Below are positions 55,265 to 64,000 of a DNA stretch of 64,000 nt, in pieces. The stretch's first letter is position 1; every line of letters starts with the position of its first letter. Origin of the DNA: Roseiarcus sp963721905 (GTDB lineage Bacteria; Pseudomonadota; Alphaproteobacteria; Rhizobiales; Beijerinckiaceae); assembly GCA_963721905.1 (NCBI GenBank), contig CAVRMF010000020.1, forward strand, positions 214,852-278,851, given 5' to 3'. Made by a program: the position numbers and the translations under genes. The notes beneath the pieces were generated by a model. It worked only from the letters and a program-made list of their open reading frames with translations. It did no database searches and was not told the DNA's origin.

Positions 55265-56562
55265 TAATGCCCGGGTGACGTCAAAGGTTATGTGTCAGGG
55301 GGAGAAGGGTTGGGATTCCCTGCATTTTGTTTTCGTGGGTGAAGACGGCGAAGAGGATGCGGTCCATAGAGGTTCGATCCTGGAAGACGCCCATGGGTCG
55401 TGTTCGGCGGCGGACCTCGCGGAAGCGGCGTTCGATGGCGTTGGTGGTCCGCACGGCCTTGCGTTGGCCGAGAGTCTTGTAGCGAAAGCAGCTCAGAAGT
55501 TCGTCGAGATCGTCGCGCAGACAGGCGACGGCGGCGGGGTAGGCTTGGCCCCAGCGCTCGGCGAAGCGGCGGGCGGCCGAGCGCGCCTTCATCGCCGCGT
55601 CGGCGTTCATGACCGCGTGCAGATCGGCCTTGACCGCCTTCTCGTCGGCTTTTCTGACCTTGTTGAGGACGTTGCGGATCTTATGCGCCCAGCAGCGCTG
55701 GACGGGGATCTTGTCGTAGACCATGGGCAGGGCGGCGATGAGCCCTGAGCCGCCGTCGAGGCAGATCATGTCGAGGCCTTCGCCGGTGAGGCCGCGCCGG
55801 TAAAGGTCGGCGAGAAAGCGCTCCCATTCGGCGGCGCTTTCGCCGCGCGCCAGACGATAGTCGATGACCTCCTTCTTGCCGTCGTGGCGCAGGCCCAAAG
55901 CCACCAGCACCGGGCGGCGCAGCGCCCCGGCCCCGGTCTTGCGGGCGAGCACGACGCCGTCGAGCATCAGCGCCTTGTAGCGCCCGTCGAGGGGGCGGGC
56001 GTGGAAGGCTGCGACCGCCTTATCGAGACTCTGCGCCACTCGGCTCACCGTGGTCGGGCTGACCGGCCGGCCGACCAGACACAGCAAGACCTCGCCGAGC
56101 TTGCGGGTGGAAAGACCGAGCACGAAACCCGCCAGGATCGTCCGGTCGATCTCGGGCGAGCGGCGGGCGTAGGCGCGCACCACTTCGGTCGGGCAGTAGC
56201 GGCGGGTGCGCGGGACGCAAAGCTCGATGTCGCCGAGCTCGGTCATCAGCCGCCGTCGGTAATAGCCGTTACGGCGATCGGCGGCGTCCTCGGCCTCGAG
56301 GCCCTCCAGATGGCGATCGACCGCCGCCGCCATCTCGGTCTCGATGATCTCGGCCAAGGCTTGCCGGCCAAGCCGACGATAGCCCTCCCCCCAATCCAGC
56401 CCATCCGCTTGCATGGCCTTCACCACCTCGAAGGCAACCGGTAAACTCTCAAGCGTCGCAGCGCGCTGTGGCATGGGGTGCTCCTTTGCTGGGTCTTGGT
56501 CGACCGCAGGGAGTACCCCTTCACGCCTCTGACACAGAATCTCTTACGTCACCTAATGCCCG
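55265..56562. mobile_element. IS256-family insertion sequence with 9-bp duplication
   Basis: The element runs from 55274 to 56553, with inverted repeats starting GGTGACGT and sharing TGTGTCAG further in. It is flanked by identical TAATGCCCG at 55265-55273 and 56554-56562. The intact duplication shows a simple recent insertion. It lies just upstream of the dehydrogenase gene at 56608, leaving only 45 bases of its original leader. Confidence 0.92.
55281..56474 (-). CDS. IS256-family transposase (mutator type)
   Basis: 397 aa. It shows RRNGYYRRRLMTELGDIELC, ALMLDGVVLARKTG with the first Asp, MICLDGGSGLIAALP with the second, VQRCWAHKIRNVLNKV, and the Glu in RTTNAIERRFREVRRRTRPM. Complete length; probably active. 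Confidence 0.95.
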   Translation of the reverse strand: MPQRAATLESLPVAFEVVKAMQADGLDWGEGYRRLGRQALAEIIETEMAAAVDRHLEGLEAEDAADRRNGYYRRRLMTELGDIELCVPRTRRYCPTEVVRAYARRSPEIDRTILAGFVLGLSTRKLGEVLLCLVGRPVSPTTVSRVAQSLDKAVAAFHARPLDGRYKALMLDGVVLARKTGAGALRRPVLVALGLRHDGKKEVIDYRLARGESAAEWERFLADLYRRGLTGEGLDMICLDGGSGLIAALPMVYDKIPVQRCWAHKIRNVLNKVRKADEKAVKADLHAVMNADAAMKARSAARRFAERWGQAYPAAVACLRDDLDELLSCFRYKTLGQRKAVRTTNAIERRFREVRRRTRPMGVFQDRTSMDRILFAVFTHENKMQGIPTLLPLTHNL

Positions 56563-56607
56563 GTGTGCCTCGCCGGCGTCCTAAATTGGCAAAGCGGAGG
56601 GAGCGAC

Positions 56608-57507
56608 ATGAGCACGGCGACCACACCGGACAAGCCCCGGATTGGCTGGATTGGCCTCGGCAAAATGGGGCTTCCCATCTGCGAGCGACTAGCCGCGCAG
56701 CAGTTTAAGTTGACAACTCTGATACGCAATCCCGAAGGGCGCGAGCGCGCCGACCGCGCGAAACTCCAAGGCGATTCCAATATTGGAGGTGTCGTCGCCG
56801 GTGCCCAAATCGTCGTTTCTGCCATCAGTGACGACGCAGCGCTGCAGGACATCGTCTTCAAGGCAGGCGGCCTAATGGAGACGCTAAACGCCTCGCAGAT
56901 TTTCGTGGAGATCAGCACGGTCTCTCCGGACGCCTCACGACGCGTCGCCGAAGCGATGTCCTCTATCGGCGTGGGCTACGTTCGTTCGCCCGTATCGGGC
57001 TCGACGGCGATGGCCGCTCAGGGCGGTTTGACGGCTGTCATTTCCGGTCCCGCCGGCGCGATCGAACGCCTGAATGACTTTTACGCAGCGTTCACGCGCA
57101 AGACATTCGTCGTGGGGCAGGCGGAAGAGGCTCGCTATTTGAAACTCGTGCTCAATTCCCTGGTGAGCGGCACGTCTGCGTTGCTGGCGGAAGCCTTGGC
57201 TATGGGCCGCAAAGGGGGGCTCGGCAACGCTGAGATGATGGACGTGATCTGCCAAAGCGCTGTGGCCTCGCCGCTGCTGCAATACAAGCGCGACACGGTC
57301 GTGAGCGGCGTCTACGACCCGGCATTCGCGGTCAAGCAAATCATGAAAGATCTCGACATAATCGCTGGGGTTTCCCGGCAGGACCATTGTCCGATGCCGC
57401 TGGTCGCACAGGTCCGCCAGCAGTACGAAGCGGCGTTCGCGAATGGTTGCGGAGATCTTGATTTCTTCGTGCTCACGCGGGAAGCCGCGCGTATCGCGGG
57501 CCTATGA
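56608..57507 (+). CDS. Beta-hydroxyacid dehydrogenase (HIBADH family)
   Basis: 299-aa NAD(P) enzyme. The Rossmann motif is GWIGLGKMGLPICERL; the substrate loop YVRSPVSGSTAMAAQGGL and the catalytic Lys in YLKLVLNSLVSG follow the 3-hydroxyisobutyrate/6-phosphogluconate dehydrogenase pattern. The start at 56608 is preceded by GGAGGGAGCGAC. It heads a catabolic gene set. The true substrate (a branched or sugar-derived 3-hydroxyacid) is unknown. Confidence 0.88.
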   Translation: MSTATTPDKPRIGWIGLGKMGLPICERLAAQQFKLTTLIRNPEGRERADRAKLQGDSNIGGVVAGAQIVVSAISDDAALQDIVFKAGGLMETLNASQIFVEISTVSPDASRRVAEAMSSIGVGYVRSPVSGSTAMAAQGGLTAVISGPAGAIERLNDFYAAFTRKTFVVGQAEEARYLKLVLNSLVSGTSALLAEALAMGRKGGLGNAEMMDVICQSAVASPLLQYKRDTVVSGVYDPAFAVKQIMKDLDIIAGVSRQDHCPMPLVAQVRQQYEAAFANGCGDLDFFVLTREAARIAGL

Positions 57508-57595
57508 AACCCCGGGATTTGATGACCCAGCGACACGCCGTCGCCACCAAGGCTTCAGGCGGACTTGTCGACGGAAACAAGGAGGGAGCGCGGAT

Positions 57596-57937
57596 ATGGG
57601 AAGCCAGATCGCAATTGGTGGCACAGGGGCGAATGACGCCTCCATAGGCGCCAGGGGGTTTGATCAGTTGGCCCATCAGGGTGTCATAGGCCTTGACCAA
57701 GATTCGTAGGGCCGACGGGGTAGCGATACCCGGAATACGGCGTCTGGCGCGGAGGCCGTCCGCACCGTTCTCGCTTTGGGAGATCGACCCGGAGGCGTCT
57801 GCGCGAACAACGCCGGCTCGCGGGCCGCGCGCCCGTCGATGAGAAACTGGTTGAAATAGCTACAAGGATCGAAAGCGGGGCGCTAACGGCCGATCCTTCG
57901 AACGTCGGTCTTTTGCTGTCGCTGCTCCAGACCTGAC
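57596..57937 (+). pseudogene. Rearranged remnant of a PanE-like (ketopantoate reductase) gene
   Basis: ATG 57596 follows a strong GGAGGGAGCG site and encodes MGSQIAIGGTGANDASIGA, the Rossmann start of a PanE-like protein. The next 60 bases, read on the opposite strand, give LVKAYDTLMGQLIKPPGA, which matches an internal piece of the related gene at 61024-62079 (VVKAYDTKWVTQMVEP). The plus frame ending at about 57937 then gives PVDEKLVEIATRIESGALTA, matching that protein's C-terminus. An internal inversion plus deletions explain this. Confidence 0.6.
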
Positions 57938-58025
57938 GCGCAAACGGGCGCTGAATTCATGATCACGAGAATCGCCGGAGCGGGTCTTACGACCGCACCG
58001 GATCGACACAAGAGAGGAAAACACA

Positions 58026-58811
58026 ATGGCTAGGCTTCAGGATAAAGTCGTGATTGTCACGGGCGGCGCTCAGGGGCTCGGCGAAGGGATCGCCCGCCGC
58101 CTGGCCGAGGAGGGCGCCTCGCTCGTGATCGCGGACATCAACGGCGCAAAGGCGCAATCCGTCGCCGACAGCCTAGTCCGGGAGGGCCGGCAAGCGATCG
58201 CCGTGATGCTCGATGTCGCGGAACGGAAGCAAATGCGAGACGCGGTTCATAAAACCGTCGAGCATTTTGGTCGGCTCGACGTCATGTTCAACAACGCCGG
58301 CTTCAACCGACCGCTTCCTTTCATGGACGTCGACGAAGACAACTTCAACAGCATCATGCGCGTGAACGCCTTCGGCGTCTTGGTCGGTACGCAGGAAGCC
58401 GCCCGGCAGATGATGGCTCAGGGGGGCGGCGGCAAGATCATCAACACCGCCTCGATCGCAGGGCGACAGGGCTATGCAGAATTTGCTCCCTATTGCGCGA
58501 GCAAGGCCTCGGTAATCTCGCTCACGCAGGCCGGCGCGCGTGAATTTGCTAAACACCAAATCACCGTTAACGCGTTTGCGCCGGGTGTTGTGGTTACGCC
58601 GCTTTGGGATGGCCTCGAACAGGACATGCTCGACAAAGGCGTTATCAAGAAGAAGGGCGAATTCATCGAGTCGTTCTCATCCACCATCTTGCTGGGCTTT
58701 CCGTCGAAGCCCTCGGATCTGGGCGGGATCGCGGCTTTTCTCGCCTCCGCGGACTCCGACTATATAACCGGACAAGTCATCATGGCGGACGGGGGCATGG
58801 TGCTCGTCTAA
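58026..58811 (+). CDS. Short-chain dehydrogenase/reductase
   Basis: 261-aa classical SDR: TGGAQGLGEGIARRLA, NNAGFNRP, the serine in INTASIAGRQG, the YCASK pair, and the C-terminal DYITGQVIMADGGMVLV. It resembles the FabG/acetoin-reductase group. Good leader (AGAGAGGAAAAC). It stands between the PanE remnant and an LhgO-like oxidase, so it probably oxidises or reduces a hydroxy intermediate of the same pathway. Confidence 0.88.
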   Translation: MARLQDKVVIVTGGAQGLGEGIARRLAEEGASLVIADINGAKAQSVADSLVREGRQAIAVMLDVAERKQMRDAVHKTVEHFGRLDVMFNNAGFNRPLPFMDVDEDNFNSIMRVNAFGVLVGTQEAARQMMAQGGGGKIINTASIAGRQGYAEFAPYCASKASVISLTQAGAREFAKHQITVNAFAPGVVVTPLWDGLEQDMLDKGVIKKKGEFIESFSSTILLGFPSKPSDLGGIAAFLASADSDYITGQVIMADGGMVLV

Positions 58812-59049
58812 TTGATGGAGCCGCGCGGAGGGCAGCGGCCCTCAGCACCGGCGGCGACGTTCCCCGGGACCATGCGTCAGCTGGGACAGCAAGGCGCTGT
58901 TCGCCAAGCCATAGCATCCCGGGATCGCGCAAAAACTCGCCGGCAAGGCATGGGCTCAAAACGCCGGTGACCTGGTCATGCGTCGTGCCCTCTATGCGTG
59001 ACGTCACAGCGCTTGCCGTCCGACATCATCACGCGCGCAGGAGGTTCTC

Positions 59050-60147
59050 ATGGAGTCGATCGACTGTCTCGTGATCGGCGCCGGGGTTGTGGGTCTGGCG
59101 GTCGCGAGGGCGCTTGCGCGCGCAGGGCGCGAGGTGGTCGTCGTCGAGGCTGAAAACGCGATCGGCACGGGGACGAGTTCGCGCAACAGCGAGGTCATCC
59201 ACGCTGGCATCTACTACCCGACCGGTCTCCTCAAGACGCGGCTCTGCGTCGAGGGCAAGGCAATGCTGTACGCCTTCTGCCGCGACTACGGCGTGCCGCA
59301 TAGGCGCTGCGGCAAGCTTGTCGTCGCAGCCGACGACAGCGAGGTCGCAAAGCTTGCGGCCCTCGAAACCCAGGCGAAGGCCAATAGAGTCGACGATCTC
59401 GTCTGGTTGACAGGCGAGGAGGTGCGCACTCTCGAGCCGGCGCTCAAGGTGGAGCGCGCCTTGCTTTCGCCGTCGACGGGAATCATCGACAGTCACGCCC
59501 TTATGCTGGCGTTGCGGGGCGACGCGGAGGCACACGGCGCAATGGTTGCGCTCGGGACCCCATTCGTCCGCGGCCGCGCCGTCGGTCGCGGCGTGGAAAT
59601 AGAGACTGGCGGCGACGAGCCGATGCGACTCGCGGCCACGCTGGTTGTCAACGCCGCGGGGCTCGGCGGACGAGCGATCGCCGGCGCGATCGACGGCATG
59701 CCGGCCGAAAAAATTCCGCCGCTCCATCTTGCCAAGGGTAACTACTTTTCGCTGAGCGTGCGCACGCCCTTCTCTCGTTTGATTTACCCGATGCCGGCGA
59801 CAGGAGGCCTCGGCATCCATCTCACGCTCGACCTGGCGGGTCAGGCGCGGTTCGGGCCGGACGTCGAGTGGGTCGAGACGATCGGCTACGACGTCGATCC
59901 CCAGCGGGCTAATTCCTTCTACGCCGCGGTTCGGACCTATTGGCCTGGCCTTCCGGACGGCGCCTTACAGCCGGCCTACGCGGGCATCCGCCCGAAGATT
60001 GCCCGACCCGGCGGGTCATCGACCGATTTCCTAATTCAGACCGAGTATGAGCACGGGGTCTGCGGGCTCATCAATTTGTTCGGCATCGAGTTCCCCGGCC
60101 TGACGGCAAGTCTCGCGATCGCAGAGGAGATCGCGGAACGGCCTTGA
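59050..60147 (+). CDS. FAD-dependent oxidoreductase, L-2-hydroxyglutarate oxidase (LhgO)-like
   Basis: 365 aa of the DAO fold. The FAD motif is VIGAGVVGLAVARALA. The LhgO-type signature is TSSRNSEVIHAGIYYPTGLL, followed later by YAGIRPKIARPGG and GVCGLINLFGIEFPGLTASL. It is a little shorter than LhgO of about 400 aa. It probably oxidises a 2-hydroxy acid to the keto acid; in this locus the substrate need not be 2-hydroxyglutarate. Confidence 0.85.
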   Translation: MESIDCLVIGAGVVGLAVARALARAGREVVVVEAENAIGTGTSSRNSEVIHAGIYYPTGLLKTRLCVEGKAMLYAFCRDYGVPHRRCGKLVVAADDSEVAKLAALETQAKANRVDDLVWLTGEEVRTLEPALKVERALLSPSTGIIDSHALMLALRGDAEAHGAMVALGTPFVRGRAVGRGVEIETGGDEPMRLAATLVVNAAGLGGRAIAGAIDGMPAEKIPPLHLAKGNYFSLSVRTPFSRLIYPMPATGGLGIHLTLDLAGQARFGPDVEWVETIGYDVDPQRANSFYAAVRTYWPGLPDGALQPAYAGIRPKIARPGGSSTDFLIQTEYEHGVCGLINLFGIEFPGLTASLAIAEEIAERP

Positions 60148-60337
60148 GCATTCGGTTCGATCGGAAGCGACGGCAAGTCTACGATCCAAGCGTTCCTACT
60201 ATGACCGGACGACGCACGGGAATGTGCGGCGACGACGTACGGCTGATGACGGCCGGCGCGGGCGTCGGGCGCGAGAGAGCGCCGCAAGCGCCAACCGAAA
60301 ACGCCGAAGCGCTTCAGGTCGTCGGCCGCAGCCGCCA

Positions 60338-60850
60338 TTATGTCTTCGCCCGCCACAGCCGTTGCGGCGTGTCCTTTTCGTATCCGAGCGAGGAAAAGCT
60401 CGCGATTTCCAGCGACTGTCCCCAGGGCGTATTGAGATAGATCCAGTTGAAGCCGGCGAGCGGTCCCTCTTCGATAGTGTTGGGACCGTCCAGAAATTCG
60501 ATGCCTTTGGCCCGCAGCCGCTCGGCGGATGCAAAAACGTCGTCGACCTCGAAGCAAAGATGCGTGCCGCCGACTTCGGACACGCGTTTGGGACGCGCGG
60601 TGCTGTCCTCGCCGCTATATTCGAAGAGTTCAACACTCGGGCCATCGCCACACCGCAGGAAGACGAGATCACGAATCCGCGTGTGTGGCGCCGCGCCGAG
60701 CTTGCGCTGCATGAAGGCCTCATCGACATTGAAAGGACCGGTCCGGAACACCGTCACTGCACCGAAGACGGCCTCGAAGAAGGCAATACCCTGTTCGATA
60801 TCAGGTACGGTGATCCCGATATGATGCATACCGTATATTCGTTCTGCCAT
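60338..60850 (-). CDS. VOC-family (glyoxalase/dioxygenase fold) protein
   Basis: 170 aa from ATG 60850: MAERIYGMHHIGITVPDIEQ, with metal-ligand positions in MHHIGI, VELFEYS, GGTHLCFEVDD and SLEIASF. Two beta-alpha-beta-beta-beta modules are present. Members are lyases, isomerases or epimerases. Genomic company suggests it handles a small hydroxyacid or its CoA ester. Confidence 0.85.
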   Translation of the reverse strand: MAERIYGMHHIGITVPDIEQGIAFFEAVFGAVTVFRTGPFNVDEAFMQRKLGAAPHTRIRDLVFLRCGDGPSVELFEYSGEDSTARPKRVSEVGGTHLCFEVDDVFASAERLRAKGIEFLDGPNTIEEGPLAGFNWIYLNTPWGQSLEIASFSSLGYEKDTPQRLWRAKT

Positions 60851-61023
60851 GACGCTATCCTGCAAAGCTGACTGCTGCGAAACACTTACGCCGCGGCGCA
60901 CCGGTGGACCCGCAAGTCAATGAGGGCCGCGATGACGACGAGACAACAAGGACACTATACTGGCGCATTTGCGACATCCCGGGAACGTAGCGGCGCCGAG
61001 GGCTTCCGTGGGCGGCGCCGCAC

Positions 61024-62079
61024 CTATGAGCGCGCAGCGGCGAGGCATTCGATAAGTGCTGGCGCGTTTTTCGGATCAGCCTCCAATGTCCCCTTTTCGA
61101 TTTCGAACGCGATTTCGATGACGCGCTGATTGATCCGGGCTTCGTGACCATGCTTGCGCAGAATGTCGACGGCGTATCCGTTGACTTCGTCGATCTCCGC
61201 GCGGCGCCCTTTGCGCCAATCCTGCAAGGAACACGTAAGCGTGTCGGGCCTGGAAAACGTTTGCAGCACTTCGTCGAAAATCCGGTCGACGTAGCGTTCG
61301 GGATCGTTGGTCGTGACGGGCGGCAGGCCGATGATCGGAATGATCGAGGCCCCATCCAGCAACGCCGCCTGCATCGCCTCGTAGCCCGCCTGTCGCATCA
61401 CTTCGAGAAAGCCGGGGAAGCGCGCGGCGTCGCCGAGCGGCAAGTTGAGAATGGCTGACGGAATCAGTTCGGCGGCGTTGACAACGAGTTTCATCCACTT
61501 GCACGACTTGATGTCGTTCGTCACCTCGACCCGGCCGGAACATCGAAGAAGCTTGGCGACATCTTCAATTCGATATTGCTGATCGGGATCCACCGCCCCG
61601 AGCGCGAACCAGGACTCTTCCTGGTCGTTTTGCCGATTGGTTATGCCTGGGACGAACATATTGGAAGCAATCTCGATGACGGCGCCAATCGTCCTCTCGG
61701 CGCCAACCACGGATGCAATATCCAAATGCGTCATGCCATTCTGAAGACCGATGACAAATCCGTCCCGCGCCAGAATGGGCTCAACCATCTGGGTCACCCA
61801 CTTCGTGTCATAGGCCTTGACGACGAGAAAGATGAGGTCGAATTTTTCCCTTATCTCGGCGACCTGGCAGAAGTGCAGCGCCGGCACTCTGGCGTTGATC
61901 GTTCGCGCCGGCAGATTGACCGTAATGCCCTTCTCGCGGATGGCTTCGACGTGGGGGGGCCACTGCTCGATAAAAGTCACGTCGAATCCCGCCAAAGCGA
62001 AGTCGGCGCCGATCGAGGCTCCTTGCGCGCCTGTTCCAACGAAGGCAATCTTTGGATTGTCAGTCAGGCTCGAAGCCAA
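61024..62079 (-). CDS. Ketopantoate reductase (ApbA/PanE) family oxidoreductase
   Basis: 351 aa. The Rossmann start is IAFVGTGAQGASIGADFALA; LVVKAYDTKWVT, GLQNGMTHLD, the catalytic Lys in CKWMKLVVNAAEL and the C-terminal DWRKGRRAEIDEVNGYAV are standard PanE-family marks. It is longer than E. coli PanE (303 aa) and sits in a catabolic locus, so it probably reduces or oxidises another 2-keto/2-hydroxy acid. A rearranged relative lies at 57596. Confidence 0.88.
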   Translation of the reverse strand: MASSLTDNPKIAFVGTGAQGASIGADFALAGFDVTFIEQWPPHVEAIREKGITVNLPARTINARVPALHFCQVAEIREKFDLIFLVVKAYDTKWVTQMVEPILARDGFVIGLQNGMTHLDIASVVGAERTIGAVIEIASNMFVPGITNRQNDQEESWFALGAVDPDQQYRIEDVAKLLRCSGRVEVTNDIKSCKWMKLVVNAAELIPSAILNLPLGDAARFPGFLEVMRQAGYEAMQAALLDGASIIPIIGLPPVTTNDPERYVDRIFDEVLQTFSRPDTLTCSLQDWRKGRRAEIDEVNGYAVDILRKHGHEARINQRVIEIAFEIEKGTLEADPKNAPALIECLAAARS

Positions 62080-62197
62080 ATTTCCCTCGCCCCTACTTTA
62101 ATTTCGTCTGACGCCACGGCCTTCGGAACCCCCTCGGCGTCCTAACTTGCGACCTCCGCGCTTCGTCATCTGATCTCGCGATCTGCGTCACATCGTT

Positions 62198-64000
62198 TCA
62201 AGCTGGGCCCCGTCCACGCACCGTCGAATAAATCAGGGCGGCGATCAGGACGAGAATGCCTTGAAACACGTATTGATAGGTTTCAGACAGACCGAGAAAG
62301 GTGGCGGCATTGAGAACTTCCGTCAGTAGGAGCGCGCCGAGCACTGTGCCGATGAACGTTCCACGTCCGCCGCGCAAACTCGTTCCGCCAAGCACGACCG
62401 CAGTGATGCTCGACAGCGTATAGTTCGCGCCTTGCCTGGGATCGCCGACCCCGATCTGGCCGAACAGCATGACGGCGCCAAACGCCGTAAACAGCGACGA
62501 AGCGATATAGCCGGCGACGAACGTGCGATCGATCCGAACGCCGATCCGCCGCGCCAATTCCTCATCGGAGCCTATCGCCCGAAGCTGCCAGCCAAGCCGC
62601 GAGCTCCGCAACGCGTATTCGCTCGCAACGGCGAAAGCGACCAAGACCAGAAATGCCAGGGGTATCGGCCCATACAGCCTGTTGATGACGTCAGCGACAG
62701 CCGCGTTGATGTATCCGCCGGGGCCATCACGCAACAGAAAGCTCATCCCCTGAAGGCCGATATACATCGCCAGCGTCGCGGCAATTGCGGTGAAATTCGC
62801 AAATCTTATGAGAAGTCCGTTGATCGCGCCGACAATGAACGCGCCGCCGAACATCAGGAGGAAGCCCGCCGCGATTACCGATGGAGACTTGCCATCGTTC
62901 ACGAAGAACGAGCCGACGACGACCAGAAAGCCCGCGAGCGGGCCAACCGACAAGTCAATTCCACCCATCAAAAGCGCGACGGTTTGCCCGAGCGCGATGA
63001 AGCCCAACGCGGTCGCCAACAGGAGGATGTTGGAGATATTGAACGCCGACAGAAAGTTGGGGTTTTGGCCGAAGACGTAGAGCCCGAGCAGACAGGTGAC
63101 AAGAGCCAAGGGAACGGCGGGCGCATTGTCCGATTGCAGGAAGTGCCGCCACTTGCTGCTCCTCGAAGCGAATCGGTCTTGCAAGCCGGAGTCGCCCACC
63201 TGGGTGTCAGCGTTGACAGCGGCGGCGACGATCGTGGCCTCGAGCACTTCGTCGCCGCTCAGTTTTGCGACGACGCGCCCCCGCGACATGACAATGACCT
63301 GGTCGCACAGCCCTTCAAGCTCCGCCGCGTCCGAAGAATTGACGATAACTGGCGTCCCCGCGCTCGATACTTCGCGCAAAATACGATAGATCTCGGCGCG
63401 CGCGCCGACATCGACCCCTTGGGTCGGTTCGTCGGCGACGATAAGTTTGGGCCCCGACAGCAAGGCGCGGGCCATTACGACCTTTTGTTGATTACCGCCG
63501 GAAAGCGACAGGATCGGAGCTTCCAGGCTCGCCGTTTTGACCGCCAGCGACTTGAACGTCGTCGCGACCTGTTCAACTTCTCTCTTTCGGCTGAGCAGTC
63601 CAAACGCGGCAAACCTGTCCAGCGCGGCGAAGGTCGCGTTCTCGCGCACCGTCAGGCCTGCGGCCAAACCTTCGGTGTGCCGATCCGAAGGCATGAATGC
63701 CGCTTCGCGCAAAAGCTCGCCGTGATCGAGCGCGCGGCCATTGAGTTGAATCGCGCCCTTGGATTGTTGGAGGCCCGCCAGCGCGCGCATCAACTCGGAT
63801 TGGCCGTTGCCCGCCACACCGGCGACTCCACGATCTGGGCCCGCGGCACTTCAAAGCTCACATCCGTGAATCTCTTGCCGCTAAACAACTCGACTGCAAA
63901 GTTGATGTCCTTCGAGACGTTTTGAGACTTCTGCGGGAAGGTCGACCCCAGCGTTCTCCCGACGATCATGCTTAGAAGGTCGGCGTCGCTTACCTCATTG
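62198..64000 (-). CDS. Sugar ABC transporter ATPase-permease fusion (RbsA-RbsC type), partial and frameshifted
   Basis: The minus strand enters the window within an ATPase resembling RbsA (LLSMIVGRTLGSTFPQK, the middle hinge). One G is missing near 63828, shifting the frame at AQIV|GVAGVAGNGQSEL. From there a 539-codon frame carries the second nucleotide-binding domain (LSGGNQQKVVMARAL, LIVADEPTQGVDVGARA), then with no stop a full ribose-type permease (FSAFNISNILLLAT, LLMGGIDLSVGPLAG, VLGGTSLRGGRGTFIGTVLG). ATPase and permease are normally separate genes. The 5' end lies outside the window. Ligand unknown. Confidence 0.85.

Noticed and set aside
62432..63925. 497-codon plus-strand frame opposite the ABC transporter
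   Set aside because: Asp/Arg/Gln-rich antisense shadow; the minus strand holds clear ABC motifs.

Overview
The window is GC-rich chromosomal DNA from an alphaproteobacterium, most likely Hyphomicrobiales (Rhizobiales). I infer this from the dnaJ-fabI block beside pdxH-NUDIX-TIGR02301, a class II DAHP synthase and the general codon style. The genus cannot be fixed from sequence alone. An AT-richer island (about 19.6-24.3 kb), five classifiable insertion sequences or transposon remnants and one unclassified element interrupt the backbone.

Layout. 0.66-12.1 kb: a lipid/polysaccharide module with an alpha-oxoamine synthase, a YghO-like acyltransferase, an SDR reductase, a CDP-alcohol phosphatidyltransferase, a GT4 glycosyltransferase and a reducing type I polyketide synthase (DH-MT-ER-KR-ACP order). 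It resembles the wcbR/S/T-type lipid modules of capsule clusters. The PKS is broken three ways: an IS630 element sits in its methyltransferase domain, a frameshift lies in the DH domain, and a deletion fuses it to the start of a Wza-like export lipoprotein. 12.3-16.7 kb: frameshifted lysophospholipase, GT39, GT2-GtrA and an EI24/CysZ-like protein. 16.8-19.6 kb: IS1595 element, an APH-like kinase and an isoprenylcysteine-methyltransferase-like protein.

19.6-24.6 kb: AT-rich island of small membrane or unknown proteins. One of these genes is split by a 1.69-kb element carrying a single 539-aa gene of no family I can name; removing the element plus one copy of a 6-bp duplication restores the host gene exactly. 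24.8-32.7 kb: an L-arabinose locus (ABC transporter, araB, araA, araD-like), preceded by a chimeric pseudogene joining a second copy of the araB 5' end to an EI24 3' end. 32.7-48.3 kb: mostly housekeeping genes (Sua5, acyl-CoA dehydrogenase/enoyl-CoA hydratase, aldo-keto reductase with divergent LysR, TIGR02301-NUDIX-PdxH, DnaJ, FabI, MFS, DAHP synthase, acyltransferase-3).

48.7-56.6 kb: a mobile graveyard, with a truncated MFS, DsrE and SHOCT genes, an IS3-type remnant, IS6, a 5'-truncated Tn3 transposase with its 38-bp terminal repeat, a CoA-transferase remnant and an intact IS256 with a 9-bp duplication. 56.6-64 kb: a catabolic locus for an unidentified hydroxy-acid or sugar-derived substrate (beta-hydroxyacid dehydrogenase, rearranged PanE-like pseudogene, SDR, LhgO-like oxidase, VOC protein, PanE-like reductase, ribose-type ABC ATPase-permease fusion running off the window).

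At least eight genes carry single-base indels, several in short homopolymers and one in the normally essential Sua5 gene. Part of the apparent gene decay may therefore be sequencing or assembly error, and frameshifted genes are described with that caveat.
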